Positions 38,676 through 50,376 of a stretch of 64,000 nt of DNA are shown here, piece by piece; position 1 is the first letter of the stretch; each line of letters begins with the position of its first letter. The translations under genes and the position numbers were made by a program. Source of the DNA: Ascidia mentula (taxonomy: Eukaryota > Chordata > Ascidiacea > Phlebobranchia > Ascidiidae); the NCBI GenBank assembly GCA_947561715.1, contig OX387197.1:18398266-18462265 (forward strand), written 5' to 3'. Below the pieces are notes generated by a model. It was not told the origin of the DNA, ran no database searches, and saw only the letters and a list, made by a program, of their open reading frames with translations.

Positions 38676-41600
38676 ATGGAGAAAGTTGAACGCGACTCTT
38701 TGCAATTGGCCAAGCAGTGGCTTGGTGCAGATCCTCAATTGCGGAGGGACCTTATTATACAATACTTACAGGAACAGAATTTCTTATTTTCATTACCTGA
38801 AATTCCTGTAGGTAGGTTGCATTCTTTTATCTCACTTTGAACAATTTATTTGGGACACACACAAAACACTGGCAAGTGGCAGTAAATGCCAACAATAACT
38901 TTTTTAATTTATCATGATAGATAACAAGTGGATCAATGTTCCTCAAAGCTTTAGTTCTGATGAACTGCTTGGTAAAGTTGTTTTATTGGATTTCTTCACA
39001 TACTGCTGTATAAACTGCATACACATGTTTCCCTTTCTTCATAAGCTTGAGTCAAAATACACAGTAAAAGATGGGTTTGTGATTGTTGGGGTACATTCGG
39101 CAAAGTTTCCAAACGAAAAGGTAACCATACCATATGTGGAAAGTATTACAAACATGTAACGTTGCAATGATGTTTAACAGTGACTGGCATTCATGAAGAG
39201 TAACTAAAAACTAACAACCACCTTGCAGGAAGCAAACAACATTAAACATGCTTTGCAACGATATGATATACTGCATCCTGTTTTAAATGATTCGAACATT
39301 GAAATGTGGAATTCCTTACATGTAACCTGTTGGCCAACATTGGTTGTCCTTGGGCCTAAACATGAGGTAAAACAACAAAATTGCATTAAGACGTATTTCA
39401 ACAAAATCTGTCATTTGTGGTTTAAAGACCATACGTTGCAAAAAGGTTATTATCTAAAAAATGGTTCAGGTGTTGTTATCTCTACCTGGAGAAGTGTACA
39501 CCTGCGTTGTTGAGGCATTTGTTGATGAAGCAATGAAATTCTATTCTGATTCCTTAAACAACCATTCGCTGCCACTTGAATTGATTGAAACTGTAGTCGA
39601 TTCTGGCCAACAAATTCCATCAAAATTCCAGTTGTGTTTTCCAGCCAAACTGTCCATCAGCAACGGTATGCGACTCTACTTCACATCCATCCACAAAAAA
39701 ATGTACCTTCTGTCAATTTAGCGAAACTCTTAACAATTGCAAACATTACCATGATATTTACTATTGCAAGAAAACCATGTTTTAGTTGTTGGTCATCTTT
39801 ATACAGAGAAACCGCTGGGAACAGAATTTTGAGAAAAACAGGGTACAGTATTGGTATTACATATAATTATATTTCTTCAGTTAATCAGCTTGGTATCGCG
39901 GATACTGGAAATAATAGAGTCATTTTGTGCAATAAAAATGGCCAAATTGCCCATGTTGTTGGCACTGGTGTTGCTGGAAAAAGAGATGGGGATTTTAGTA
40001 CAGCCCAGTTCAATGCTCCACATGGTTTAGTATGGAATGGTTTGCACTCCCTATTTGTGGCAGACTGTGAAAATCATCTAATCCGAAAAGTATGTTACTG
40101 TATTATAAAGGTTTTTGCTTATAGTTTTGCTCAACACTATTGATTTGCATATTGATTTAACTGCAGGCAGCTTTTATCCGTTTGGGTAATCCATTTTTGA
40201 AAGGTATAAAGCACCTAAACTTTAAACACTGTTTTGGACTTTACTGCTAATTTTGTTTATGTCCACATATCATAAAATATTAGTGCAGTGTCAGACTGAA
40301 AATTAAAAGTATAGAATCCTAAATTTCAGTTTTATTCGCAATGTTACTTGTGTGCATTTAGATTGATATGACTGTGCACCGTGTTGTGACCATCACTGGA
40401 ACAGGGGAGCAGTGCAATGACTTGGAAGGTGGAAAGTTGGGAACAGAGCAAGGCATCAGCTCTCCTTGGGATGTACAGGTGTGTATACATGATGTGAGGT
40501 TTATAGCACTAATGTGCTAAAACAAAAAAAGGAAAAGTATTTTACATTGAGAAAAATTCTGTCCTAATTTGTTACATTAATAAGACCAACTACACAGAAT
40601 CAATCAATGTGAATTATTATAGTGTTTTATTAAAGACAAAACTCTGGTCATTTTGTGCAAACTGTATTCATTAAACCTCAGGTTGCTGGAAGTCCCAGCT
40701 TTCCAGATCAAAATAATATTCTCTATATTGCAATGCCAGGAATTCACCAAATTTGGGCATTTTTTCTCAAAGATGCCGACTGGCAAAAAGGTTAGAATAC
40801 TTTTTATGTTTGTTCATTAGTTGTTAAGTACACCTGGTAAATTCTTAAACATGTGACATATAAAAGATATCATGCAGAAAGTATCAGGAAGTGCATGCAT
40901 TGACTTCAGTGATTCACAACAACATAATGCACCCCTTCCATATTACAGGAAGTTGTGCAGCATTGATTTAAAGGATCAATATCTTGTATAACTTTGCAGG
41001 TACTGAGCATGAAATGATGACATGCCTGAGGTTTGCTGGAAGTGGCCAAGAAGAAAACAAAAACAACAGTTACCCACACAAGGTAAAATATGTTTGATTT
41101 GATAAAATCGCTATTAAGACAGTCTGAAAATATGGCATTGCAGACTAGAATTGAGATTTACATTTTTTATTGAAGTCAATCAACTTCAGAAAACTGGAAT
41201 TGTAACCCCAATCTGGTTAGTTTGGTTTTAAATACATAACCCTCAAACTTCATGGATTTGCACAGGCTGGATTCGCACAACCATCGGGTATCGCAGTGGA
41301 CAGCGTCAACCATAGAATGTACGTGGCTGATAGTGAAAGCAGCACTGTAAGAAAAATCAACCTCGCCAACGGGGCCGTGGAAGGAGTTGTCGGTGGCCAC
41401 TTCGATCCATCTGTATGAACTTTAATTATACGTTGTGTAAGCTGCAGCCAGATGGCCACTGTGGCTTTTTTCATTCATAGCATTGGCTCCACTTTGCTTA
41501 TCTTTAATTATACGTTGTAAAATATAACTCATGTAGACACATATACGTGGTGAATGCCCAAATTAACAATATGTTAGGGGTGGGTAATCTGTGTCGAGAT

Positions 41601-43296
41601 AAGAAAGCGTGTTTTGCACGAATTTTGGAATGTTTACACAAGAAGGTACGTGCAATATGTGCGCGCCTCGTGTCCGGTTCGGTGAACCGGCGATTGTTTG
41701 AGGGCACAACTAGACCACGACGTGCGCTAGTCACGTATACTGTAAATTACGTAACTCCTAAAAGCAATTGTGACAATAAAATTTTAGAAGTCGTGATATA
41801 TGACTTTATGAAGTTGCTTTAGCCTATACTGGTACTACTTAATTACTTTTAAACAATAATTTCTTGATTTCAGCAAATTTTTGTTTTTCAACAAAACGAC
41901 AAGAATCTGGTGTCGTAATTGTATGTTTTCGTGCATAGAACCTGTTTGCCTTTGGTGACGTGGACGGCAAAGCTCGTGACGTCAAACTGCAGCATCCACT
42001 TGGTGTCGCATGGGATCACAAAAGGTCCCTGTTGTACGTCGCCGATTCCTATAACCACAAGGTTTGAAACACAAGCGATTGAAGTAGTGAATACAATTAC
42101 TTTTTGTGTAACCAGAAAAATAAACGTTGTTGAAGCGATCATTGTGATTATCGTTGCTAAAATGTATGTGGGCCTTTGGTGGAAAGTTTGACTTTATTTT
42201 GTTCATCATGCATCCAGATCAAGCTGGTCGACCCAAGCAAAAAAACCTGCGTCACTATGATTGGTCCACGGTCTACCGATTTCACCGAAATAAATGATTT
42301 CAACCTCGGCAAATTTCCTGCAGTTGAGTTGAACGAACCGGGAGGGTTAGCGTTGGACAGCACTTGTGAACATTTGTACGTGGCTGATACCAACAACCAT
42401 CGCATACTTATCGTGTCTCTTCAGCAGGGTATCGTAGAAGAGGTATGATTTATTTCACTACCGTCTGTTTCAGCTCACTGACACGGATGTAGGCAAATCA
42501 TAACAGATCATATAAAGTCGTATTGCATGCACGCTGCATTTACAGGTGTAAGATAATGTGTGTGTGTTACTGGAAGTTTGGATGTTACGTTTTCGTGCCA
42601 AAGTGTTTGGAAGTTGCAGTAATGTCTCATTTTCATTCAATTTTACTGTATTGTTCAATAAAAAATTTTGCTCATAGGACGTTTTAGATAAATGCAAATG
42701 GTGACGAGAATGGCTGCATTTTTTATTTATTGCGAATATTAACCAACTTGCATTTTCCACAGCTTACACTGGAAGCAGACAGCGTGACTGTGGACTCAGT
42801 TGTAACCAACGACAAAAAACAAACATTCCAACGCCTGGTGAACGTTAACCGGGCATTTACGAAGCACTTGACATCGTACGACGTGTCGCCCCACCAAGTC
42901 CTTGACGTTAAATTCCAAGTCCAAGGCATAAAGCTTACAGACCAGGCGCCGTCGTCCTGGCAAGTTTCACTGCAGACTGAAGGCCATAAGTTGGGCTTGC
43001 TCGAAAACGGGAACTTCATGACAACTTCAGCGTCATTCGAAATACGCCTTCCCGTGAAAAAACTGCTGACTAATTTGATGACGTTGCAAGAAGTGGTCGA
43101 TCCTACGGCTGCTCAACCGGAACGAGTCACGGCAAGACTGGGCATCGAGGCAAACCTTTATTTCTGTCTAGACGACACCGATTTGTGTACTCTCAAAGGA
43201 GTATTGGTCAATATCCCTTTGTCAATACATCCTTTTGAGGGAAATGATATTATGGACCTAACCTTGCACTATACCAAAGCCGAACTTTCAAAATAA
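38676..43296 (+). CDS. NHLRC2: NHL-repeat-containing protein 2 (thioredoxin-like plus NHL propeller)
   Basis: Exons joining in frame: 38676-38811, 38921-39120, 39229-39366, 39470-39665, 39881-40089, 40362-40478, 40682-40790, 41000-41082, 41266-41412, 41939-42061, 42218-42442, 42763-43296; 738 residues (human 726). The thioredoxin-like domain contains [11 protein letters not shown] (CCINC at ~74-78) and [11 protein letters not shown]. The NHL beta-propeller (~220-560) has repeated [39 protein letters not shown] and VADTNNHRI signatures. The C-terminal ~170 residues form the beta-sandwich region. Human NHLRC2 is essential and linked to fibrosis and phagocytic function; its biochemical role is unsettled. 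All introns are GT-AG. A possible poly(A) signal ATTAAA is at 43342-43347. Confidence 0.95.
41420..41518. repeat. 17-bp direct repeat in NHLRC2 intron 9
   Basis: CTTTAATTATACGTTGT occurs at 41420-41436 and 41502-41518, 82 bp apart. It may mark a small local duplication. The same intron holds CCGGTTC-GGT-GAACCGG, a 7-bp-arm inverted repeat near 41672. Confidence 0.6.
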
Positions 43297-44885
43297 TCCT
43301 ATCAAAACCATTTTGCTGTTTTCAGAGGTTAAGTTGTGTTCATTAAAATTCAGAGCCACAGAATGTGGTTGATAGGTATGGTTGAAATCAAAATAATGTA
43401 AGGCGGTTTGAAAAGAGGATTTTAACTTTCAAATTACCTTCTTTGCATAATGTAGTTGCTGCTGCTTTAAGTGCATAAGTACGAATCTGTCACGTGCCAG
43501 GTAGAATATTTACATTGAATTTTCTATTGAGAAACCGAGTATCTTTCACTTTTTTTTGAAACAATGTGCAAATACGAACTGTAGACTTCATCGCAAAAAA
43601 CGACCAAAGTAAGTGCTGGCACTCTGCCTGAACCCCAGTGTAATTTCTCATGCTGTTCCGCTTTTCTTACTATCTTTATTCGTATGTGCTTTTAGCAAAA
43701 TAAAAAGCAAACTGTGACGCTGTCGGATTTTGGCGTGGGGAATGTTGTAATTGTTTTGGTATTCAATATACCTTTTTCCTCGAAAAAGGCCTACGCACAT
43801 GAACAATAAATACGCAAAGTCAAAAATTGAGGGTTATCGAGTCAAACGCCAATGTGAAGGTGATCTCTCACAGAGAAACCCCTGTCGTTTAGAATCGCAA
43901 TCATCCGCATTAGGACAACGGTTTCCAAATTTTAAACAAGAAGTTTTCACTGCAAGCAGTTTTGTTTTGGAACGGTTACTGTCAAAAAGTGATGTATATT
44001 TCGTACGTGGTCGTGATCACCTGTAGGTTTACGTTTGTTGCATCATCGTAAATCTTGGATATGCAAAATGGAAGGATCTGTTTCCTACCATATTTTTAAC
44101 CCGTCTTATTTTAGCATGTGTGAACCCATGGAGGTAAAATAAATTCTTTCCTGATGTAGGCCTATTGATTGTGGATAATATCGATACTGGTGCTGGTGTC
44201 GTTGTGTGGACATCGTACATTACTTTTACAGTTTAAGTTGGTAAAAGACTCATTTTCATGTAAAAATATTTAGAAAAAATGATTTTTTTGTTTATTTAAA
44301 TCCAATCCCGTCAAATAAAAATAAAGTTTTAATAGCTGGCCTTAAAATTAATGCTGTATTTCGGACAATGAACTTGTGATCTCTATGTTATAATGACGTC
44401 AGACAATAATAACATATTGTGGAAAGCACCTAGTTAAGTTAAATAAGGAACTAGTAATGTAATTTGAAATGTTTGTAAAAATGTGTTTGTACTGAGGAAT
44501 GGTATTTAAGAAACTAATTTATTAGGGAAAAAAATATTTTTAATAATTTGCTGTTAGCCGCAGACGCCTGCTAAAGTAAAATTTCGATGTTATGTTTAGT
44601 CAATGACGATTTTGTGCTGAAAAGATAGAAAAAGTTAGATAGTAGAAAAAAAACGATATCACAAAAGATGAATAATATTAATAATATGCTTCGATTTCAA
44701 CTTGAGTCACTCAAAATTAAAATACTTGAAAGTTGATGCATGTGAATTAAAAGTGAAAAAAATTAGTACACAAAGCCAAAGGAAACAAATGGTTGTTAGT
44801 TAAGATATTCTATGCTTCACTTAATGTTTATAATTATAAAATCATTTTTCAAAACATCACTTGAGGTTTTTACACTCTATGTTGC
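43297..44885. other. Spacer between NHLRC2 and ATG101
   Basis: About 1.6 kb, AT-rich, without recognisable genes. It contains AATAAA-type signals (43699, and a group around 44320), a TGACGTCA site (44394-44401), and ends with an acceptor-like TATGTTGCAG just before the ATG101 leader. Confidence 0.5.
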
Positions 44886-44937
44886 AGAAAAACATACATA
44901 ACATATTGATGACCAAAATCAATTCACCTTTGAAGTA

Positions 44938-45624
44938 ATGAATGCCAACTCATATAACATTGACATTGTGGTTGAATGTGGCCAAGTGGAAGAAACGGTA
45001 AAAAGTATTTTTCACACTGTCCTGCTGCATAGAACAACTGGAAAATTCCACTACAAACATGAAGGGACCTATTCCATTGGTACAGTCGGAACAGAAGATG
45101 TTGACTGTGAATTCATTGATTTTACATATGTTTGTGTTGCGTCTGAAACTTTGAATAAGCTGGTGTCTGAACATGCTGCCCAGTTCTGTGAGCAGTTGCA
45201 AAAAAATGCTGGGGCTGATTGTGCGATGGGAACAATAACTTTGGAGTTCTTTCAAAAGAGGCGTAGTCGATGGCCTTTTAATGATGAGTCGGTACCGTGG
45301 GAGATGTGGAATCTGCATATCACAGAGAGAATGCTTCAGTCAGAAGCAGAGCGTACAATTGCCAGGGAAACAGCCGGTGCAAGACTGTGTGAAAAAGTGA
45401 CGTCAATTGTTGAAGCTGTTGGACGTTATGACTTTGTGCCCAAAATGCCTACACAGAGTGACTTATCCCTTGTTTTCGAGACCTCCATGCCAGACGTCCA
45501 GCCATACCTGTTTAAAATTAGGTACAACTTTGGGGATGTGGGGTATACTAACACTCCTGACATCAAAGGCAACAATGTTGGTTTTACGGTTAAAAGACTT
45601 TTTAGAGACACTTTGACTCTATAG
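44938..45624 (+). CDS. ATG101: Autophagy-related protein 101
   Basis: A subunit of the ULK1-ATG13-FIP200 autophagy initiation complex; its HORMA domain stabilises ATG13. The single exon encodes 228 residues (human 218). Strong matches include HTVLLHRTTGKFHYK, GTYSIGTVGTEDVDC and MPTQSDLSLVF. The WF finger, which recruits downstream factors, is intact as RSRWPF (Trp112, Phe114). The C terminus VGFTVKRLFRDTLTL matches human TMRRLIKDTLAL. The loop near residues 195-212 is longer than in human. ATG 44938 is the first ATG of the frame and aligns with the human start. An acceptor-like TTGCAG ends at 44886 in the leader, which could be a 5'UTR intron or a trans-splice site. Confidence 0.96.
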   Translation: MNANSYNIDIVVECGQVEETVKSIFHTVLLHRTTGKFHYKHEGTYSIGTVGTEDVDCEFIDFTYVCVASETLNKLVSEHAAQFCEQLQKNAGADCAMGTITLEFFQKRRSRWPFNDESVPWEMWNLHITERMLQSEAERTIARETAGARLCEKVTSIVEAVGRYDFVPKMPTQSDLSLVFETSMPDVQPYLFKIRYNFGDVGYTNTPDIKGNNVGFTVKRLFRDTLTL

Positions 45625-46202
45625 ATGAGCTAACTTTGGATTTTATAAATAACATTGTTTTTGTCATATTTCTTTCATTTATTACCAAAATATGCTGTGA
45701 AGACATTTATGTTTGTTTTAAATAAGAAAAATACGTTTGTGGAAATAGAAACAAACAACATCATTGATTGGTAAAAAGTTTTGAAAAGATGAAGATTTGT
45801 TCTACACACATTCTTTGGTGAAATGTTTGTATAGTTTCTTGTGGCTATGGTTTTTCTATATATACCTATATACCAAAAAAATGCTAAAGTTCGTTTTTGT
45901 TGTCATTTAAATTAAAATACTCAACTGAGAAATTTGGCAATGTACAGGTATTAATAACATATGTTTTTTATTTTTCTTATCAATACTGTTTTAAGAGATA
46001 AAAACTGTAAGTTTTCCAATGATTTTTGTTGGTTCAGTGGTGACATGTGTTATTTCAGTTTAAATATATTTTACTTATTTGAATTTTTCTTTTAAGTTGT
46101 TGATAGGCAATGTGTTCCATGTGATTGACAACCATGACAGAAATGCTTAAAACATAGCAAAAGAAGGGTGTCCAAGCCGGTTCAAGTGAAAAACAGCACA
46201 AG
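45625..46202. other. Spacer between ATG101 and MFSD13A
   Basis: AT-rich; holds an ATTAAA at 45911-45916 that could end ATG101. No further gene seen. Confidence 0.5.
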
Positions 46203-49138
46203 ATGTTTGCACAGACTGTTCCTGTGCTGTATGGAAGCATGACCCTCTTCCTTACTATCGTGCACAATGTATTCCTGTTGTACTATGTTGACATGTTCGT
46301 GTCAATTTATAAAATCGACAAAGTTGCATTCTGGGTTGGTGAGGTATGCCACAATTTTAATCTACCAGATGAAAATATATATTACTCAGTGTTGTTTGTG
46401 TTCTGACTCACCATTGTGACTGTTTCGCCCTTTCGCCATTGTATATTTGTTTGGATGTATGGGATAATGGTGAGTGTAACTTCCTTTAAAAGTACTGCTG
46501 TTAACTTCTAAACATTATTCAAACAATTTTTGCCAAAGAACCATACAGTTGTGTGTATGCATACGAAAAAATTTGTTTACAAAACCCAATTTTTTTACAT
46601 TTAGATCCTGTTTCTCATCTGGAATTCTGTGAATGATCCCTTGTTTGGTTGGATTAGTGATCGAGCACTACTTCAATCATCATCCAGTAAAGGCATGCAG
46701 CAAGATGTCGTACAAAGCCGCTTAGTGAACTTGTCACGATCGGGTCCACTGTTTGCATTCTCCTTTGCACTGTTTTGGGTACCATGGCTTCCTCCGGCTA
46801 TCCAGTTTGCGCTTTGCTTATGTCTTTATGATGGCTTTTTAACTTCAGTTGACCTTCAGCATACAGCACTTTTGGCTGATCTGGCTGTCCAGGCTAAGGA
46901 CAGGTGAATACACAACGTTTTGATTATAGGCACATCAAGAATGTTTTTGAAGGGGTTTTAAATTTTTACGGAAATTCTTCTTTTTGCTATTACATATGAA
47001 TGTGATAATGAAAAAGGTTATTTGCATAATTGTGTTATGTAACCGAAACAAGGCAAATAGTGCATTTTGGGATCCCGCTGGATACACACATGGATGTGAT
47101 ATTGCATACATACACTCAGACTCTTGTTTCACAAAATCATGCATTACTGTGTGTATTAGTCCTTGTCAAGAAATTTTTTGTATAAGCTTGATAAACCAAT
47201 AACGTTAATTTTAACATCACCTCTTTGTTTCAGGGCCAAATTGAACAAGTGGTGTTCCATTTTTAGTGTATGTGGGTCTGTCAGTGTGTTTTTATCATAC
47301 ATGTTTTGGAACAAGCAAAACATTTTTAGATTTCAGGTACACACAAAACTGTGTTTACACATATAGTAACTAGTATAATATTTTATGTTGTTGTTGGATT
47401 TAAGGTGTTTTGTACTGTGCTTGCCGCTGTATCTGTCATTGGATTTCTATGCATAACTCGCATGCTACTAAAGCTTCATCTCTCCAAGCAAAGTCCAAAC
47501 TCATACTTTGCTACAGAACAATCCAGCTATAAACGTAAGCAGAAAAAATATAATTTTGTATTATGGTTCAGTGTATGCTCTTTTTAAATGTGTTATATTT
47601 GGTTGATTAGGAAATGGAGGCAATGGAAACCAAACATCAAATGTCGGTCTAAGGAAGTATGTTGGCCAGCTGGCATCAAACCACAATTTTAGATGCTTTA
47701 CGTCAATGAACTTGTTTCAAGTTAGTAAAATATGTGTTATGGAATGTTACAATTGGAAATATACATTGCTTTTATAAGCTCCAAACTTTAGTTTATTCAT
47801 TTTGCTTGTTCTTAATTTCAAAAAATGCACAGTTACATTACATTTCCTTTTTGTAAAGGTATTCCACTGTCATTTCAACAGCAACTTTTTTCCTTTGTTT
47901 TTGGATGCGTTAGTGGGAGATGCCATTGCTCCTGGAATTGGACCTTTCCTTATTGGTAGGAAAATGTCAATACAGAGCATAAATTTTTACAGTGGTGCCA
48001 CTAATTTTTGCTTGATGTTTTTCATACAGGAATATCGTTTGTCCTTCCTCACATAAACAACTTATATTTTCTTGGTCTGTGTGAGCGTCATGGTGTATAT
48101 TTGGTGATCAGATGGCTCTTCTACATTAAACTAGGCCTTGCTGTGTTTATGCTTATTGTGGGTTCAAAATACATTTGGCTTTTATGCCTGTTCATAGCAA
48201 GGTAACAGTTTGTGTAAGTTCTCTTAAAACACTGTGCATCTGGCAATATAATTTTTTGTTTTGCTACATACGAACAAACTAAACCAAAAAAATGAGGTTT
48301 TATGAATAAACTTTGTATAAATTTTTGTGACAATTTTTAAGTAAGTATTGAAATAAAAAATGCCATGGAGCCTATAATGAAATATTGATTTTACTTCTGT
48401 GCAATCTGTTTATTTTGTGATATTCTACCATTTTCCAGCAATCGAGTGTTTACTGAGGGAACATGCAAACTGCTCAACCTTGTGGTCTCTGACTTGGTTG
48501 ATGAAGATTGTGTTCGTTACAAGCGTGATCAGGCTGCCTCTGCAGTTCTGTTTGGCATGTCCTCTTTACTTGCAAAACCAGGACAGACTCTGGCACCCCT
48601 TGTGGGAATGTGGCTAATTGCATTGTGTACAGGTAATATTTTGACAAATTGAAATCCTGTCACCAAAAATGGTATTGTAAGCAATACTTATGTAAGCCAC
48701 ATACAAGTTATTTATCCACACAATATGCTGACATGCACACTGTGAAGTGACATAAATTGCACAAAGGTCTGTCTATTCTACCAGAAAGGCAGCATTAGCG
48801 AAATGCAATGTATAAAAATCTTCTTTCATGGCCAACTGTGTTTAATGTGTCTTTGAAATTATGGCTTTCTATATGATGTCAACATAGAAAATGTACGTTC
48901 TTCTTCAGGTGAGGACGTTTTTCAGAGCAACTCCGCACAAGTGAAAGCTGGTCAGATTGAAACAAACACAAGCGAAGGGTGGATGTCAAAACGTGATGCC
49001 TGTTTTTTGATACTGGTCTGGGTACCTATAATATGTTCCCTGTTTCAACTTGTAGCATGGAGTAGGTTCACCTTGAAAGGGGCACGTCTGAGTGAGATTA
49101 AATCCATTCGTATGCAGTTAGAGGACATTTGTGTGTGA
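46203..49138 (+). CDS. MFSD13A: Major facilitator superfamily domain-containing protein 13A (TMEM180)
   Basis: A multi-pass membrane protein of the MFS fold; substrate unknown. Exons: 46203-46343, 46605-46903, 47234-47336, 47405-47534, 47611-47720, 47859-47955, 48030-48201, 48439-48632, 48909-49138; about 491 residues (human 517). Near-identical blocks to human TMEM180 include [68 protein letters not shown] and [19 protein letters not shown]. About twelve hydrophobic segments can be seen across the exons. The start at 46203 aligns with the human AVVYGSLALF region with only a few residues ahead of it, so the N terminus is shorter than in human. Introns are GT-AG. The nearest AATAAA downstream is at 50193, unusually far for this compact block. 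Confidence 0.95.
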
Positions 49139-50376
49139 TAATGTTTGAAATTTAATTGTTGCAGTGATGGAAAGCGAAGATAATATCTCGTTTTGTATTT
49201 ATGTTATGGCCACATGAGGTTGATTTTATCGCCACAGTAAGACTGAAATTTTCCTTTAACATGACGTTGACCGTTGTGCTGAAGCTATGCAAGTCAATCG
49301 TTGTCATTACCTTTTGGTTTTATTTGTTGTTTTTATTGATCTGATTTTATTTAATGATATTTTTGCTTAAATGCTTTTAAATTATTTTAACCTATCGAAG
49401 CAGGCCTATTTACATGTTGTGATTTGATCTGTAAGATGATGATGCTGACATGTGTGTTTGGCGTGTAAAGCTTACATTTGTGTATGGTCGTGAAACGTTT
49501 CAAGAACTTTGTCAACGCATTTTGTAATAATTTGCAAATGAAGCAAACATTCCCTGAACCCATTTATTCCGTTTCTTTTGCTTAATGAAAATAGTCAGCA
49601 TCCTGTGGCAAAATCCATCCTAATACGTTTGATGTGTCTTTGACTTGGCTTGTGATTGCAGTGAATCGCCGAGATTTCCTATTTAACCGAGATATCGCTG
49701 TTCCAGCAAAATTTTTCTATTTTGGGAATGTTGTATGCATTTTTGTCATTACTTCGTGGCGTTGCAACCTTCGCGTTGATTTTGTGATGCCTTTTGTGCC
49801 TTGTTGGAAAAGGATTTTGTAAGTATTTTGTTTCGTGATGGTGCAATACAAGAAATGTGTGAATTGGACGTGGTAAAATACGGAATAATTTTGTCTTATT
49901 TGACACATTGTAGTCCATTTTATGCTAGGTCTTCTCACAGGCTGTTTTTATGACCTGGATTTATTTTTGTCTAGACTCTAGAAGTATTTGCCAGGCGTGT
50001 GGTTATAAAGATGGCATCTATAATAGCTTGTGCAATGTATTCCTACGTTGCGAGAACAACAACGGCCACCAATTCACAAGATCAAACTGAATTGAAGTAG
50101 TCCGTTTTTGGTGAAGTACGCTTTCCGCATTCCTAGGACCGGCCTTGGATACCACGATTAAAAACTAATCAATAATATAGGTTGACACTTTGAATAAAAA
50201 ATAACATGTTTAAATTAATGCTTGTCTTTATGCCTATTATAAATGCGCACACGCTTGACTGACTGCCCTACGATTTCTATGTTGTAAACACATGGCAGCG
50301 CGTCCCGTAGCCGAAGAATAAGAAAGTAATAAGAGTGTAATTGCTCAATATTTTGTAAAGCAAAGCAAACGCAATT
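49139..50376. other. Spacer between MFSD13A and NOP14
   Basis: About 1.2 kb, no recognised gene. It contains AATAAA at 50193-50198 and the NOP14 leader with one upstream open frame. Confidence 0.5.
50292..50321 (+). other. Upstream open reading frame in the NOP14 leader
   Basis: ATG at 50292 opens a ten-codon frame including the stop (MAARPVAEE), ending 55 nt before the NOP14 ATG. It matters only if the mature leader extends this far; an acceptor-like TTTTGTAAAG ends at 50360, so trans-splicing or a 5'UTR intron could remove it. Confidence 0.4.

Noticed and set aside
41547-41822. 91-codon frame within NHLRC2 intron 9.
   Set aside because: The flanking exons join in phase and match human NHLRC2 across the junction, leaving no room for an exon.
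38364-46202. GAPDH-NHLRC2-ATG101-MFSD13A as a trans-spliced operon.
   Set aside because: Spacers of 313, 1,641 and 578 nt are too long for the nearly abutting cistrons usual in tunicate operons; leader acceptors alone do not prove it.
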